Assembly: GCA_016713035.1 (NCBI GenBank)
Contig: JADJPW010000004.1
Coordinates: 1-64,000 of the forward strand
Reading direction: 5' to 3'
Source: Verrucomicrobiaceae bacterium
GTDB lineage: Bacteria > Verrucomicrobiota > Verrucomicrobiia > Verrucomicrobiales > Verrucomicrobiaceae
Length of the DNA stretch: 64,000 nucleotides
Shown here: positions 17,395 through 26,789 of the stretch, one piece after another
Layout of the letters: the number at the start of each line of letters is the position of its first letter
Numbering within the stretch: position 1 is the stretch's first letter
Translations under genes and position numbers: made by a program
The notes under the pieces: model-generated
Databases searched by the model: none
What the model was told of the DNA's origin: nothing
The model's input: only the letters and a program-made list of their open reading frames with translations

Positions 17395-18714
17395 ATGAAC
17401 TCTTCTCGTCGTCTCTTCCTCCGAGGCACCGGCGCCGCACTCGGCCTGCCGTGGCTGGAGTCTATCTGCGCCTTCGGAGCTGAATCGGTCAAAAACAACA
17501 CCGCACCACGCCGCCTCGCCGTCTGCTTCACCGGCAATGGCGTCAATCCGCACCACTGGGGTGCCAAAATGGGCGCTGGGGGCATGGAATTGATGAAATC
17601 CCTCAGCCCGCTCGAAGGGCTCAAAAAGCACATCAATGTCTTCACCGGCCTGTGGAATCCCACCACCGTGGAGGGCGAAGGCGGCCACTACCCGAAGATG
17701 AACGTCCTCTGTGGCCTGAAGGTGAAAAAGACCACCACCGATGTCGAAGTCGGCACCACGATGGACCAACTCATCGCCGCGCACACCGGCAAATTCACGC
17801 CCATGCCCAGCGTCGTGCTCGGCACCGAGCGGCCCAGCTACAGCACCGACAGCGGCTTCACCTCCATTTACTCCGCCTACATCTCCTGGAGCACGCCCAC
17901 CACGCCCGCACCGAAGGAAATCTTCCCCCAGCAGGCCTTTGACCAGCTCTTCGACGACGGCAGCCGCCGCAAGCGTGACAAAAGCATCCTCGACCTCGTG
18001 CTCGAAGACGCCAGCAGCCTCAAGCCCAAGCTCAGCAGTCGCGACAAGCAAAAGCTCGACGAATACCTCACCTCCGTGCGTGAAATCGAGCAGCGTGTCG
18101 AGCTCGCCGAAAAAATCAGTCAGGAAGAGACGAATGGCCAAGGCTGGATGCCCACCGTCAAAGCTCCCACCATTGGCCGACCCGCCGCAGGCATCCCCGC
18201 CAGCAGTGAGGATCACCTGCGGCTCATGTTCGACATCATGCTGCTCGCCTTCCAGATGGACCGCACCCGCGTCGCCACCTTCATGATGAACAACGACCTC
18301 TCCAACATGCGCTTCCCAAGCCTCGATGGCATCAGCGGCGGCATCCACGAGCTGTCGCACCACGCCAACGACGAGCACCGCCTCAGCCTTTATCAGCGTG
18401 TGAACGAGCATCAGGTCAAACTCTGGGCCGAGTTCCTCGCCAAAATGCAGGCCACCAACGAAGGCGAGCGCACCCTACTCGAAAACAGCATGATCCTGCT
18501 CACCAGCAGCCTCATGGACGGCAATGCGCATGATTCCCGCCAGCTCCCCGTCGTCCTCGCCGGTGGTGGCGGCGGCACCATCCAAGGCGGCCGCTTCCAC
18601 GACCTCAGCAAAGACCCCAACCGCAAACTCTGCCGCCTCCACCTCTCCCTCATGGACCGCATGGGCGTGAAGACGAGCCACTTCGGCGACGCAGAGAATG
18701 CGCTCATGATCTAA
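17395..18714 (+). CDS. DUF1552 domain protein, exported
   Basis: About 439 residues. The start at ATG 17395 gives MNSSRRLFLRGTGAALGLPW, a Tat-type signal. The family pattern is clear: GNGVNPHHWG, LKKHINVFTGLWN, GGHYPKMNVLCG, and late GGGGGTIQGGRF. DUF1552 proteins are abundant in Planctomycetes and Verrucomicrobia and lie in the same superfamily as DUF1501; their activity is not established. It is 84 bp after the ceramidase gene, probably co-transcribed, and repeat copy C begins 5 bp after the stop. Confidence 0.9.
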   Translation: MNSSRRLFLRGTGAALGLPWLESICAFGAESVKNNTAPRRLAVCFTGNGVNPHHWGAKMGAGGMELMKSLSPLEGLKKHINVFTGLWNPTTVEGEGGHYPKMNVLCGLKVKKTTTDVEVGTTMDQLIAAHTGKFTPMPSVVLGTERPSYSTDSGFTSIYSAYISWSTPTTPAPKEIFPQQAFDQLFDDGSRRKRDKSILDLVLEDASSLKPKLSSRDKQKLDEYLTSVREIEQRVELAEKISQEETNGQGWMPTVKAPTIGRPAAGIPASSEDHLRLMFDIMLLAFQMDRTRVATFMMNNDLSNMRFPSLDGISGGIHELSHHANDEHRLSLYQRVNEHQVKLWAEFLAKMQATNEGERTLLENSMILLTSSLMDGNAHDSRQLPVVLAGGGGGTIQGGRFHDLSKDPNRKLCRLHLSLMDRMGVKTSHFGDAENALMI

Positions 18715-18719
18715 AGCGC

Positions 18720-18786
18720 AACCACTGGCGTGACGCTGATAGATAAAGCAAATTATCAGCGTCAATTTAGCGTCTTATTAGCGGTT
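18720..18786 (+). repeat. Phased palindrome, copy C (67 bp, one left box lost)
   Basis: Begins AACCACT and GACGCT and ends AGCGTC, AGCGGTT. The right arm keeps all three AGCG boxes at 11-bp spacing. The left arm has lost its third box and is 10 bp shorter. It starts 5 bp after the DUF1552 stop and touches the stop codon of the convergent gene. Confidence 0.83.
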
Positions 18787-19775
18787 CAACAAAACCTCGC
18801 ATTCGTGTCAGTAGCGCAGCTATTCACCTCATTAAAAAGCGCATTGATCGCCTCCACATCGGGCTGCCATCGGCCTTCGCCTAAAAGATGATGGAGAACT
18901 TCACCAAGATCGATATCCAAACAACGAAGCGCCGATTCAAATCCAGCATCTTCACGCTTAGCTTGTGAAATGAACTCCGAGATGAGGCGTGGCTCTGTGG
19001 TGCCGCCCTGGTAGAGTGCGGTAAAAAGAAAGCGGGCCAGATGATAGCTCAGCTCTTGACCTTCATCCGGCGACCAAAACGAACGTCCTGTCCAAAACCT
19101 CTGTATATTCTCCTCAGTCCAGTAGGCTTGATGTCGGCGAATCCATTCCCGCGTCAGTTCATATGGCTGCTCCCGGGTGATGTGGTTCTCGACAGTCATC
19201 GCGACAGCTTCGTCAAGCCACGCTGGAAGATTACAGGACTGAAGAACCGCATGCGTGAGTTCATGGACGAAGACGGAAGAATATCTCGCTAACTCGGCGT
19301 CAGGCACAGCAAAATGGCCATAGCCGCGATTGAGGTAAACGCCTCCTACATGCGCAACCGTCTCTTCCTCATCAGAGAAAAAGTCCAGTAGGTATTGGTA
19401 GAAGAGGTCGCCTTCCAGACACAGCACCGGCCACTTACCGTAACCGAGATTTTTTGGTACAAACGGCAAACCGGAGTGAATGCGACGGAGACTATGCTCC
19501 AAGAAACGCAGCGCCTCTTTGGTCCTTTGCGTCTCTGCCTGGGAGACCAAGAAAAAATTCTCGGACTCCACCAACTGGTACTCAGTGCCGAATTGCTGCC
19601 TCAGCCCATTGATCCAAAGCCGTCCGAGTTGCACATACAGCTCCTGGAGAGAATCCGCGTCCAATCCGACTTCCACTTCAGCCGCAATCACATCCCAGTT
19701 TGGAAGCAAGAACGTCTTCGCGGGCAATAACCACTCCGGTTTGAGTTGCTCAGGGAATGGGGGCTTTGGCATCAT
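18786..19775 (-). CDS. Gluzincin-like metalloprotease-fold protein
   Basis: 329 residues with no signal peptide. It carries HELTH at about residues 171-175 followed by WLDEA with Glu at about 189, the HExxH-plus-Glu arrangement of gluzincin (peptidase MA-like, DUF1570-type) proteins. The N-terminal third resembles a ligand-binding region, and the C-terminal helices (SYHLARFLFTALYQGG) resemble other MA-clan relatives. Zinc-dependent proteolysis is plausible but not shown. Its last codon touches repeat copy C. It is divergent from the giant gene. Confidence 0.65.
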   Translation of the reverse strand: MMPKPPFPEQLKPEWLLPAKTFLLPNWDVIAAEVEVGLDADSLQELYVQLGRLWINGLRQQFGTEYQLVESENFFLVSQAETQRTKEALRFLEHSLRRIHSGLPFVPKNLGYGKWPVLCLEGDLFYQYLLDFFSDEEETVAHVGGVYLNRGYGHFAVPDAELARYSSVFVHELTHAVLQSCNLPAWLDEAVAMTVENHITREQPYELTREWIRRHQAYWTEENIQRFWTGRSFWSPDEGQELSYHLARFLFTALYQGGTTEPRLISEFISQAKREDAGFESALRCLDIDLGEVLHHLLGEGRWQPDVEAINALFNEVNSCATDTNARFC

Positions 19776-19935
19776 CTCATGTATTTGGCTGCTGCTGGCT
19801 ATTTAGAGGCGGTTTTAACCTGCTGAGGCTCCTTCTGTCTAGTGGTTCAGCAGAAGCCACTCCTGTTTTGACGCTCTCTTTACAATAAATCTGCGCTTCC
19901 CCCGTCATGCTCGGTCTCGTATCCTTACGCCGACC

Positions 19936-22900
19936 ATGAAAACTGCCTTCCCCTCCTCGCGCCGTCCGTTCAGTCCGTTTCGTCCGTTCATTGTCGCCCT
20001 CGGCCTGCTGCTGCCCACGCTGCCGCTGCACGCCGAAAACGAAATCGGCTTCATCGAGCGCTTCGCCCTCGCTGCAGATCGTGAAAAGGCCCTCGGGGAG
20101 CTCGTGCCCGGCTCGGAGGAGTATTACTTCTTCCACGCCCTCCATTACCAAAACGTCCGCGACACCGCGAAGCTCAACGCCCTCCTCAACGAGTGGCGCA
20201 ACCGCACCCCAGACGAAAACGAGGCCCGCCGCATCATCCTCAACCGCGAGGCCATCCTCGGCTACGAGAAGGACCCGCAGGGCACGCTGAAATACCTCAT
20301 CGAGCGCCTTGGCATCCGTCACGATCACCAGCGCCAGGTGCCGGATGCCAAGCCCGACCTGCCCACCCGCCTCGATCCCGCCAAAATTAGCCGCGAGGTC
20401 TTCCTGCGCGATGCTTTGAGCAATGATCGTGGCCTCCAAAGCCTCTCGCAGGATGCTCTCGCCTCGCTCATTCGCGATAAAATCGCTCTCACGCCCGATC
20501 AACGCCGCAGCGTGCTGCAAAAGCTCCAGCGGCCTGACGTGCCGAACCTCGTCGCCGCGCTGAATACGGACTTCAAAGCGGAGCCGAACATCGGTTTCGG
20601 CGATTTGCCGATTCATCGACAGCTTTTGATCTCGCAGCTCGATGAACTGAAAGCCGAGCATGGTAGGAGCACGAACTTCATCTACACCTACCTGCGCAAA
20701 CTAGCCCCCAGCGCCGATGTCAGCCTCGAATACGACAAAGCCGAGCGCGAGGCCTGGCTCGACCGCGTGTGGGCCTTCGCGGCAGACATCGAATCGCACA
20801 AGACTCTCAAAGCCCGCATCCTCTACCTGCGTCTCGATCACGACCACAAAAAAGGTGTCTATGATCGCGAGCGCTTCCTCAGCTACCTCAAGCTCCCGCG
20901 CCGGATGCCCTACATCAACGAGGAGTTCTTGCGGACCTACAACTCCGACTGGTGTGACCTCGACGCCGACCTCAGCGATCCGCTCATCATCTCGCCGCCT
21001 GTCCACAACGACGAAGAACTCGTCCGCGACTACTTCCTGCATCTCTTTGCCACATCTGCCAAAGCCGACTCGAATCCGCGCGATCTCCTCGCCCCGTGGA
21101 TCGAGCATGTAAGCGACACTTGGCTCAAGCCCATCCTCGCCGAGGCGCTCATCACCAATGGCATCGGCAATCCCGAGCGCTGGGCCTCGCTCATCACGCC
21201 CACCGAGTTTCAGCAGCTCAAAGACCGCGTGGACATCGAATTCCCCGCTACCAACGCGCCGCAGTTCATGCCGGGCGACGACATCGCGTTCGATGTGATC
21301 GTCAAAAACACGCCGAAGCTCATCGTGAAGATTTTCGAGCTCAACACGCTCAACTTCTTCCAGACGCAGCAGCGCCAGCTCAACACCGACCTGAATCTCG
21401 ACGGCCTCGTCGCCAACAGCGAGCTGGTTCACGTCTTTGAAACCGGCCCCTTCACCCGCAATCGTTTCGCCTCCCAGTTCCCCGACCTCAAAGGCAAACG
21501 CGGGGCCTGGATCATCGAATTCATCGGCGGTGGCCGCAGCAGCCGTGCGCTCATCCGCACCGGCCAATGGCACGTTTTGCAGCAAACCGGCCCCGCAGGC
21601 GATTTGATCCTCGTGCTCGATGAAAAGAACCAGCCCGTCAAAGACGCCGTCGCGTGGTTTGAGGGCCGCAAATTCAGCGTCGATGAAAAACTCGGCCGCA
21701 TCGCCATTCCGTTCACGAACCAGCCCGGCACGAAGAACCTCATCATCGGCGATGCCGCAGGCACCTTCGCCACCCTCACGCAATTCAACCACCACGCCGA
21801 GGAATACCGACTCGATGCGCAATTCCACATCGAGCGCGAGCAACTCCTCGCCCGCCGCGAGGCCACGCTGGCCGTGCGCACCGCTTTGATGCTCGGAGAG
21901 ACCCATCTCGCTCCCGAATTGCTCACCGAGCCCAAGCTGACCATCACCAGCACCACTCACGACGGCATTTCGACAACCCGCGAGGTCAAAGACCTCAAAC
22001 TCAGCGCCGGCAGCGTCCTCACGCACACGCTCAGCGTGCCCGAACGCCTCGCCAGCCTCGCCGTGACGCTTAGCGGCAAAGTGGAAGTCCTCAGCAACGG
22101 CGGCGAAAAACGCGATCTCAACGCCAGCCACACCTGGACCCTCAACGGCATCGACAAAACCGAAGCCACCAGCGACGGCCATCTCAGCACCTTCGACGGA
22201 CAACGCATCTTCGAACTCCTCGGCAAAAACGGCGAACCCATCGCCGACCAGCAAGTCATCTTCACCTTCAAGCACCGCGACTTCACCCGCGTGCAAACCC
22301 ACGCCCTCAAAACCGACGAAAAGGGCCGCGTCGCCCTCGGCAAACTCGAAGGCATCGAGCAGCTCACCGCCAAATCGCCGAATGGCCGCAGCAGCTCCTG
22401 GCCCCTCGAAGAAGCCGACAGCACGCTCAGCACCACCATCCAAACCATCGAAGGCGAAGTAATACGCGTCCCAGAAAGTGGAACAGGTTTGCAACCTGTT
22501 CAGCCCCAACGGGGCGCAAGAATCTCCCTTCTCTCCCAAACCGCCGGAACCTTCACTTCCGACCTCTCCGCCCTTCTCAAATCCGAAAACGGCTTCCTCA
22601 CCATCACCGGCCTGAAGCCCGGCGATTACTCACTCCAGCTCGGCGACCAACTCATCACGCTCAAAGTCACCGCAGGCACCTCCATCGGCGGTTGGGCACT
22701 CGGCAAGCACCGCCAGCTCGAACTCAAAGGCAACTCGCCACTCCACATCACCGAAGCCACCACCGACAAAGACTTCATCACCGTCAAACTCGCGCACAGC
22801 AGCCCTTTTGCCCGCGTCCACGTCGCCGCGTCGCGTTTTGAGCCGGACAAGAGCCTCTTCGATGGTCTTGGCGGCTTCACCCGCTTCGGCGCGGCCTCCG

Positions 22901-25900
22901 GCACGCCTGCACGCAATCCCAATCTCTACTCCGCCGGACGCGAGATCGGCGATGAATACCGCTACATCCTCGAACGCCGTTACGCGAAGCTCTTCCCCGG
23001 CAACATGCTCACCCGCCCCGGCCTGCTGCTCAATCCGTGGGAGATTCGCAGCACGGATCTCGATGCGCTCGGCAACCAAGCCGGTGAAGGTGCCTCCATG
23101 ACTCGCGGCGGAGCCACTGGAGCACTCGAAGCCCCCAAAGCCATGCCCGCGAAGAAAATGAAAGCCCAAGCAGGCCCTCAAGGCGGCACGAACCTCGACT
23201 TCCTCGCCAGCTCCGCACCGGTCATCTACAACCTCGTTCCCGACAAAGACGGCGTCGTGCGCATCGAGCGCAAGATGCTCGGTGATCGCCAGCACGTCCA
23301 AATCTACGCCGAGGACCTGCAAAACGCCTCCTGGCGCACGCTGACGCTACCGGAGGTGCCGACGAAATTCGCCGACCAGCGCCTCGCGCGAAATCTCGAT
23401 CCCGCGAAGCCCTTCACGCAGAAAAAAGAGATCACCGTGCTCGACACCGGCAAGTCACTCACCCTCGCCGACATCCTCACCAGCGAGCTCGAGACCTACG
23501 ACACGCTCGGCGGCGTCCACAGCCTCTTCACCACGCTCAGCGGCAACGCACACCTCGCCGAGTTCGCCTTCGTGCTGAACTGGCCGAAGCTCAAAGACGA
23601 CGAAAAGCTCACCCAATACGGCGAATACGCCTGCCACGAGCTGAACCTCTTCCTCCAGCGCAAGGACAAGCCCTTCTTCGACAAAGTCATCGCGCCCTAC
23701 CTCGCCAACAAGAAGGACAAAACCTTCATGGACGAGTATCTGCTCGGCCAAAACCTCGCCAAACACCTCGAACCCTGGGCCTACGCCCGCTTGAACATCG
23801 TCGAGCGCATCCTGCTGGCTCAGCGCATCCAAAACGAAGCTCCGAATGCTGCACGGCATGTGCGTGAGCTGTGGGAGATGATTCCGCCGAATCCCGAGGA
23901 AGCAGATCGCCTGTTTGAAACGGCGCTGCGTGGTCGAGTGATGGAGAGTGGGTATGCTGACGACAAAAACGGGCGTGGAGATTTGGATAAAGCCAAACGC
24001 CAAGCCGAAGCGGATGCACCTCAAATGCCAGCGATGGCACCTTCTGCTCCACCACCTGCTGCTGAACCTTTTGCGGAACCGAGTGCTCCTGGCGCCGGAT
24101 TGGCTGCTCGTGGGGTGATGCCTATGAGAGTTCTCGCAGATCGTGATATGGTTTTGGCAGAGTCCGTGACACTAAGCGGAGCGACCTCCTACTCAGGCGG
24201 CATGGGAGTCGGCGCAGGCACGTTAGTGATCAATGGCGGCACGCTCGGCTACTTCGGCAAAGACGCAGCTGCTGCCGCACGTCAAGAAGTTCGTGTCTTC
24301 TACCGCGCTCTCGGCCCGACGAAGGAGTGGGCGGAGAACAATTACTACAAGCTGCGCATCACCGAGCAGGATGCGGAACTTGTCACCGTGAACGCCTTCT
24401 GGCGGGATTATGCGGCGTGGGTGGCGGCGGGATCGAAGGGCGGCTTTGTCTCGGCGAATGTGGCGGAGGCGCATCGGAACTTCACGGAGATGATGCTGGC
24501 GCTGGCGGTGCTCGATCTGCCGTTTGAGACGCCGAAGCACACGACGAAGGCGGAGAACGGCCAGTTCACCTTCACCGCAGGCGGGCCGTGCATCCTTTTC
24601 CACAAGGAGATCAAGCCCGTGGACGGCGACAAGACTGCGCAGGGCCAGCTCCTCGTCTCGCAGAGCTTTTTCCGGCATGGCGACCGCTACCGGATGGAGG
24701 GCAATGAGAAGTTCGAGAAGTATGTGAGCGCCGAATTCCTCACGGGCGTGACTTACGGCGCGAATGTGGTCGTCACGAACCCGACGAGCAGTCGCGTGAA
24801 GGCCGCTGTGCTGCTGCAAATCCCGCAAGGCGCTCTGCCCATCCTCGGCAGCAAGGCCACCGACTCCAAACAGGTGCGGCTGGAGCCTTACACGACGCAG
24901 ACCTTTGAGTATCACTTCTACTTCCCCGCTGTGTCGGCAAAGGCGGGCGTGAAGTTCGCGCACTTCCCCGTGAACGTCGGCGGCGCGGCGGCGAAGCCGA
25001 TGGAATTCAACGTCGTGGCCAAACTCACGCAGGTGGACAAGGCCTCGTGGGATTACGTCTCGCAAAACGGCACGGAAGCGGAGGTGTTCGCGTTTTTGGA
25101 GCAGAACAACCTGGAAGCGCTCGACTTCGAACGCGTCGCCTGGCGCTGCAAGCAGGGGGATTTTTACAAGAAGCTCGTCGCGTTCATGAATCAGCATCAT
25201 GTCGGTGATGAGGCGGTCTTCAGCTACGCCTTCCTCCACAACGACGCGGCGATCCTCGGCCAGCTTTTGCTGATCAATGGCGATTTCGGCCCATATTTTG
25301 CCAGCAAGCTCCTGACCATCGACCCCATTGAGCTGCGCAGCTACGAGCACCTGGAATACTCACCGCTCGTCAATCAACGCGCTCATCGGCTCGGCAGCGA
25401 GTGGCGCATCGCGAATCCGGCGGTGCTCCAGCAATACACGCAGCTCCTCTCCGCACTGGCGCACAAGCCGCAGCTCGATGCCATGGACAGCATGAGCGTG
25501 GTTTATTACCTCTTCCTCCAAGACCGCGTCGAGGAGGCGCTGGCACGCTTCAAGGCCGTGGATGCCTCCAAACTGCCCACACGCCTGCAGCACGACTACT
25601 TCCAGTGCTACGCGGCCTTTTATGAGGGAGATGTGGCGGCGGCGCGTGGCATCGCTTCGAAGCAAATTTCGTCAGAACTGCCCCCACGCTGGAAAACGCT
25701 CTTTTCGGATGTTTTGACCCAAACCGACGAAATCGACGGTAAAGCCACGAAGCCCGAAAAACCCGCCCAACCCGACCGCGAAGCCCAGCAGGGCGTTTTG
25801 GCCGCCACAGAGCCCGGTTTTGACTTCAAGGTCGAAAAACAGACGATCTCCCTCCATTGGCAAAACCTCTCCGAGGTCACGCTGAACTACTACCTGATGG

Positions 25901-26460
25901 ACCCCGAGTTCAGCTTCAGCAGCAATCCCTTTGTCAGCCAGGACGCGGGCCGCTTCAGCATCATCAAGCCGAACAAAACCGCCACGCAGGCTCTACCGAA
26001 CGACGCGACGAAGCTCGACGTCCCGCTGCCGGGCGAGTTCGCGAAGGCGAACGTACTCGTGGAGGTCATCGGAGCCGGAAAACGCCAGACGCAGGCCTAC
26101 CACGCCAACACGCTCAAGCTCGCGCTCACCGAAAACTACGGCCGCCTCGAAACGCGAGACCTCAGCACCGACAAACCGCTGCCGAAGGCCTACGTGAAGG
26201 TCTATGCAAAGCTGAACAACGGCACCGTCCGCTTCTTCAAAGACGGCTACACCGACCTGCGTGGCCGCTTTGACTACGCCAGTCTGAATGCCGCCGAAAA
26301 CGCCGCGCCGCCGCCTCCAGGAATCGACATGCCCGCCAATGGCCTCGATTACCCGATGCTGAAGCCTGCGGAGCTGAACAACGTCTCCAAACTCGCCATC
26401 CTGGTGCTCAGCGACACCCACGGTGCCACCGTGAAGGAAGTCGATCCGCCGGGGCAATGA
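19936..26460 (+). CDS. Giant exported macroglobulin-like protein, 2174 residues
   Basis: One uninterrupted frame. A signal peptide ends near PLHAEN. Residues 35-440 are helical and repeat-like. From about 450 several macroglobulin-type beta domains follow (LDEKNQPVKDAVAWFEG; DEKGRVALGKLEG; and near the C-terminus PLPKAYVKVYAKLNNGTVRF). No thioester CxEQ motif is seen, so it is not a classic bait-and-trap alpha-2-macroglobulin. Two oddities are embedded: a palindromic DNA element read through in frame (about residues 848-862), and a passage like an autotransporter beta-strand repeat (GAGTLVINGGTLGYFG, about 1408-1441) beside an Ala/Pro-rich linker. Similarity by eye only; role unknown, probably envelope surface. 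Confidence 0.7.
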   Translation: MKTAFPSSRRPFSPFRPFIVALGLLLPTLPLHAENEIGFIERFALAADREKALGELVPGSEEYYFFHALHYQNVRDTAKLNALLNEWRNRTPDENEARRIILNREAILGYEKDPQGTLKYLIERLGIRHDHQRQVPDAKPDLPTRLDPAKISREVFLRDALSNDRGLQSLSQDALASLIRDKIALTPDQRRSVLQKLQRPDVPNLVAALNTDFKAEPNIGFGDLPIHRQLLISQLDELKAEHGRSTNFIYTYLRKLAPSADVSLEYDKAEREAWLDRVWAFAADIESHKTLKARILYLRLDHDHKKGVYDRERFLSYLKLPRRMPYINEEFLRTYNSDWCDLDADLSDPLIISPPVHNDEELVRDYFLHLFATSAKADSNPRDLLAPWIEHVSDTWLKPILAEALITNGIGNPERWASLITPTEFQQLKDRVDIEFPATNAPQFMPGDDIAFDVIVKNTPKLIVKIFELNTLNFFQTQQRQLNTDLNLDGLVANSELVHVFETGPFTRNRFASQFPDLKGKRGAWIIEFIGGGRSSRALIRTGQWHVLQQTGPAGDLILVLDEKNQPVKDAVAWFEGRKFSVDEKLGRIAIPFTNQPGTKNLIIGDAAGTFATLTQFNHHAEEYRLDAQFHIEREQLLARREATLAVRTALMLGETHLAPELLTEPKLTITSTTHDGISTTREVKDLKLSAGSVLTHTLSVPERLASLAVTLSGKVEVLSNGGEKRDLNASHTWTLNGIDKTEATSDGHLSTFDGQRIFELLGKNGEPIADQQVIFTFKHRDFTRVQTHALKTDEKGRVALGKLEGIEQLTAKSPNGRSSSWPLEEADSTLSTTIQTIEGEVIRVPESGTGLQPVQPQRGARISLLSQTAGTFTSDLSALLKSENGFLTITGLKPGDYSLQLGDQLITLKVTAGTSIGGWALGKHRQLELKGNSPLHITEATTDKDFITVKLAHSSPFARVHVAASRFEPDKSLFDGLGGFTRFGAASGTPARNPNLYSAGREIGDEYRYILERRYAKLFPGNMLTRPGLLLNPWEIRSTDLDALGNQAGEGASMTRGGATGALEAPKAMPAKKMKAQAGPQGGTNLDFLASSAPVIYNLVPDKDGVVRIERKMLGDRQHVQIYAEDLQNASWRTLTLPEVPTKFADQRLARNLDPAKPFTQKKEITVLDTGKSLTLADILTSELETYDTLGGVHSLFTTLSGNAHLAEFAFVLNWPKLKDDEKLTQYGEYACHELNLFLQRKDKPFFDKVIAPYLANKKDKTFMDEYLLGQNLAKHLEPWAYARLNIVERILLAQRIQNEAPNAARHVRELWEMIPPNPEEADRLFETALRGRVMESGYADDKNGRGDLDKAKRQAEADAPQMPAMAPSAPPPAAEPFAEPSAPGAGLAARGVMPMRVLADRDMVLAESVTLSGATSYSGGMGVGAGTLVINGGTLGYFGKDAAAAARQEVRVFYRALGPTKEWAENNYYKLRITEQDAELVTVNAFWRDYAAWVAAGSKGGFVSANVAEAHRNFTEMMLALAVLDLPFETPKHTTKAENGQFTFTAGGPCILFHKEIKPVDGDKTAQGQLLVSQSFFRHGDRYRMEGNEKFEKYVSAEFLTGVTYGANVVVTNPTSSRVKAAVLLQIPQGALPILGSKATDSKQVRLEPYTTQTFEYHFYFPAVSAKAGVKFAHFPVNVGGAAAKPMEFNVVAKLTQVDKASWDYVSQNGTEAEVFAFLEQNNLEALDFERVAWRCKQGDFYKKLVAFMNQHHVGDEAVFSYAFLHNDAAILGQLLLINGDFGPYFASKLLTIDPIELRSYEHLEYSPLVNQRAHRLGSEWRIANPAVLQQYTQLLSALAHKPQLDAMDSMSVVYYLFLQDRVEEALARFKAVDASKLPTRLQHDYFQCYAAFYEGDVAAARGIASKQISSELPPRWKTLFSDVLTQTDEIDGKATKPEKPAQPDREAQQGVLAATEPGFDFKVEKQTISLHWQNLSEVTLNYYLMDPEFSFSSNPFVSQDAGRFSIIKPNKTATQALPNDATKLDVPLPGEFAKANVLVEVIGAGKRQTQAYHANTLKLALTENYGRLETRDLSTDKPLPKAYVKVYAKLNNGTVRFFKDGYTDLRGRFDYASLNAAENAAPPPPGIDMPANGLDYPMLKPAELNNVSKLAILVLSDTHGATVKEVDPPGQ
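22482..22515 (+). repeat. Palindromic mini-element inserted in frame in the giant gene
   Basis: Two adjacent palindromes: AACAGGTT-TGC-AACCTGTT (22482-22500) and GCCCC-AAC-GGGGC (22503-22515). Read in frame they encode GTGLQPVQPQRGA, which breaks the surrounding domain. The composition and double hairpin fit a REP-like or palindromic-element insertion within a coding region. Confidence 0.7.
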
Positions 26461-26514
26461 GGTGGCATGGGCCTAGTTATGAAATGACGAAGTGAACCAG
26501 GAGCCTATCAAACA

Positions 26515-26677
26515 GATGACAGGATTTACAAGATTACAGGATTATGCAGGATTTAATCTGGGTAATTCGGTCGTAGCGCAGCGATTTCAAAGCGCTGCCC
26601 TTTCCAATGTTAAGCCGTCATCAAGTTACAGGCCGTTAATCCTGCATAATCTTGAAAATCCTGTTAATCCTATCCTC
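26515..26677. repeat. Inverted pair of GATT-rich arrays
   Basis: The left arm (26515-26557) repeats GGATT or AGATT four times at 8-10 bp spacing. The right arm (about 26636-26677) is its approximate reverse complement, with AATC boxes at 9-10 bp. Arms of about 42 bp are separated by about 80 bp that hold a further small hairpin (GCAGCG/CGCTGC). It fills the gap after the giant gene. Frames crossing it are artefacts. Confidence 0.75.
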
Positions 26678-26789
26678 AATTCCTCTCCGTACGATTGACT
26701 TCAATTTGGTGCATATGCCCTGTGAATTGGCATGGGCGGCTAAAAACTCCATTGCGTGACTTCCGCTGGTTCGGTAGCCTCACGGCCTT

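Noticed and set aside
16978..18411. 477-codon minus-strand open frame across the ceramidase and DUF1552 genes
   Set aside because: It spans two well-supported genes and has low-complexity His/Glu/Gly content, so it is a shadow.
4121..18786. CRISPR array made of the phased palindromes
   Set aside because: Only three copies several kilobases apart, no spacers and no cas genes.
20701..22539. 612-codon minus-strand open frame
   Set aside because: It lies wholly within the giant gene on the other strand; its Glu/Gly/Ala-rich composition is that expected from codon bias of the antisense frame, and no motif or start region supports it.
26492..26698. Short plus-strand frame in the gap after the giant gene
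   Set aside because: It runs through the inverted GATT arrays and consists of repeat translation.
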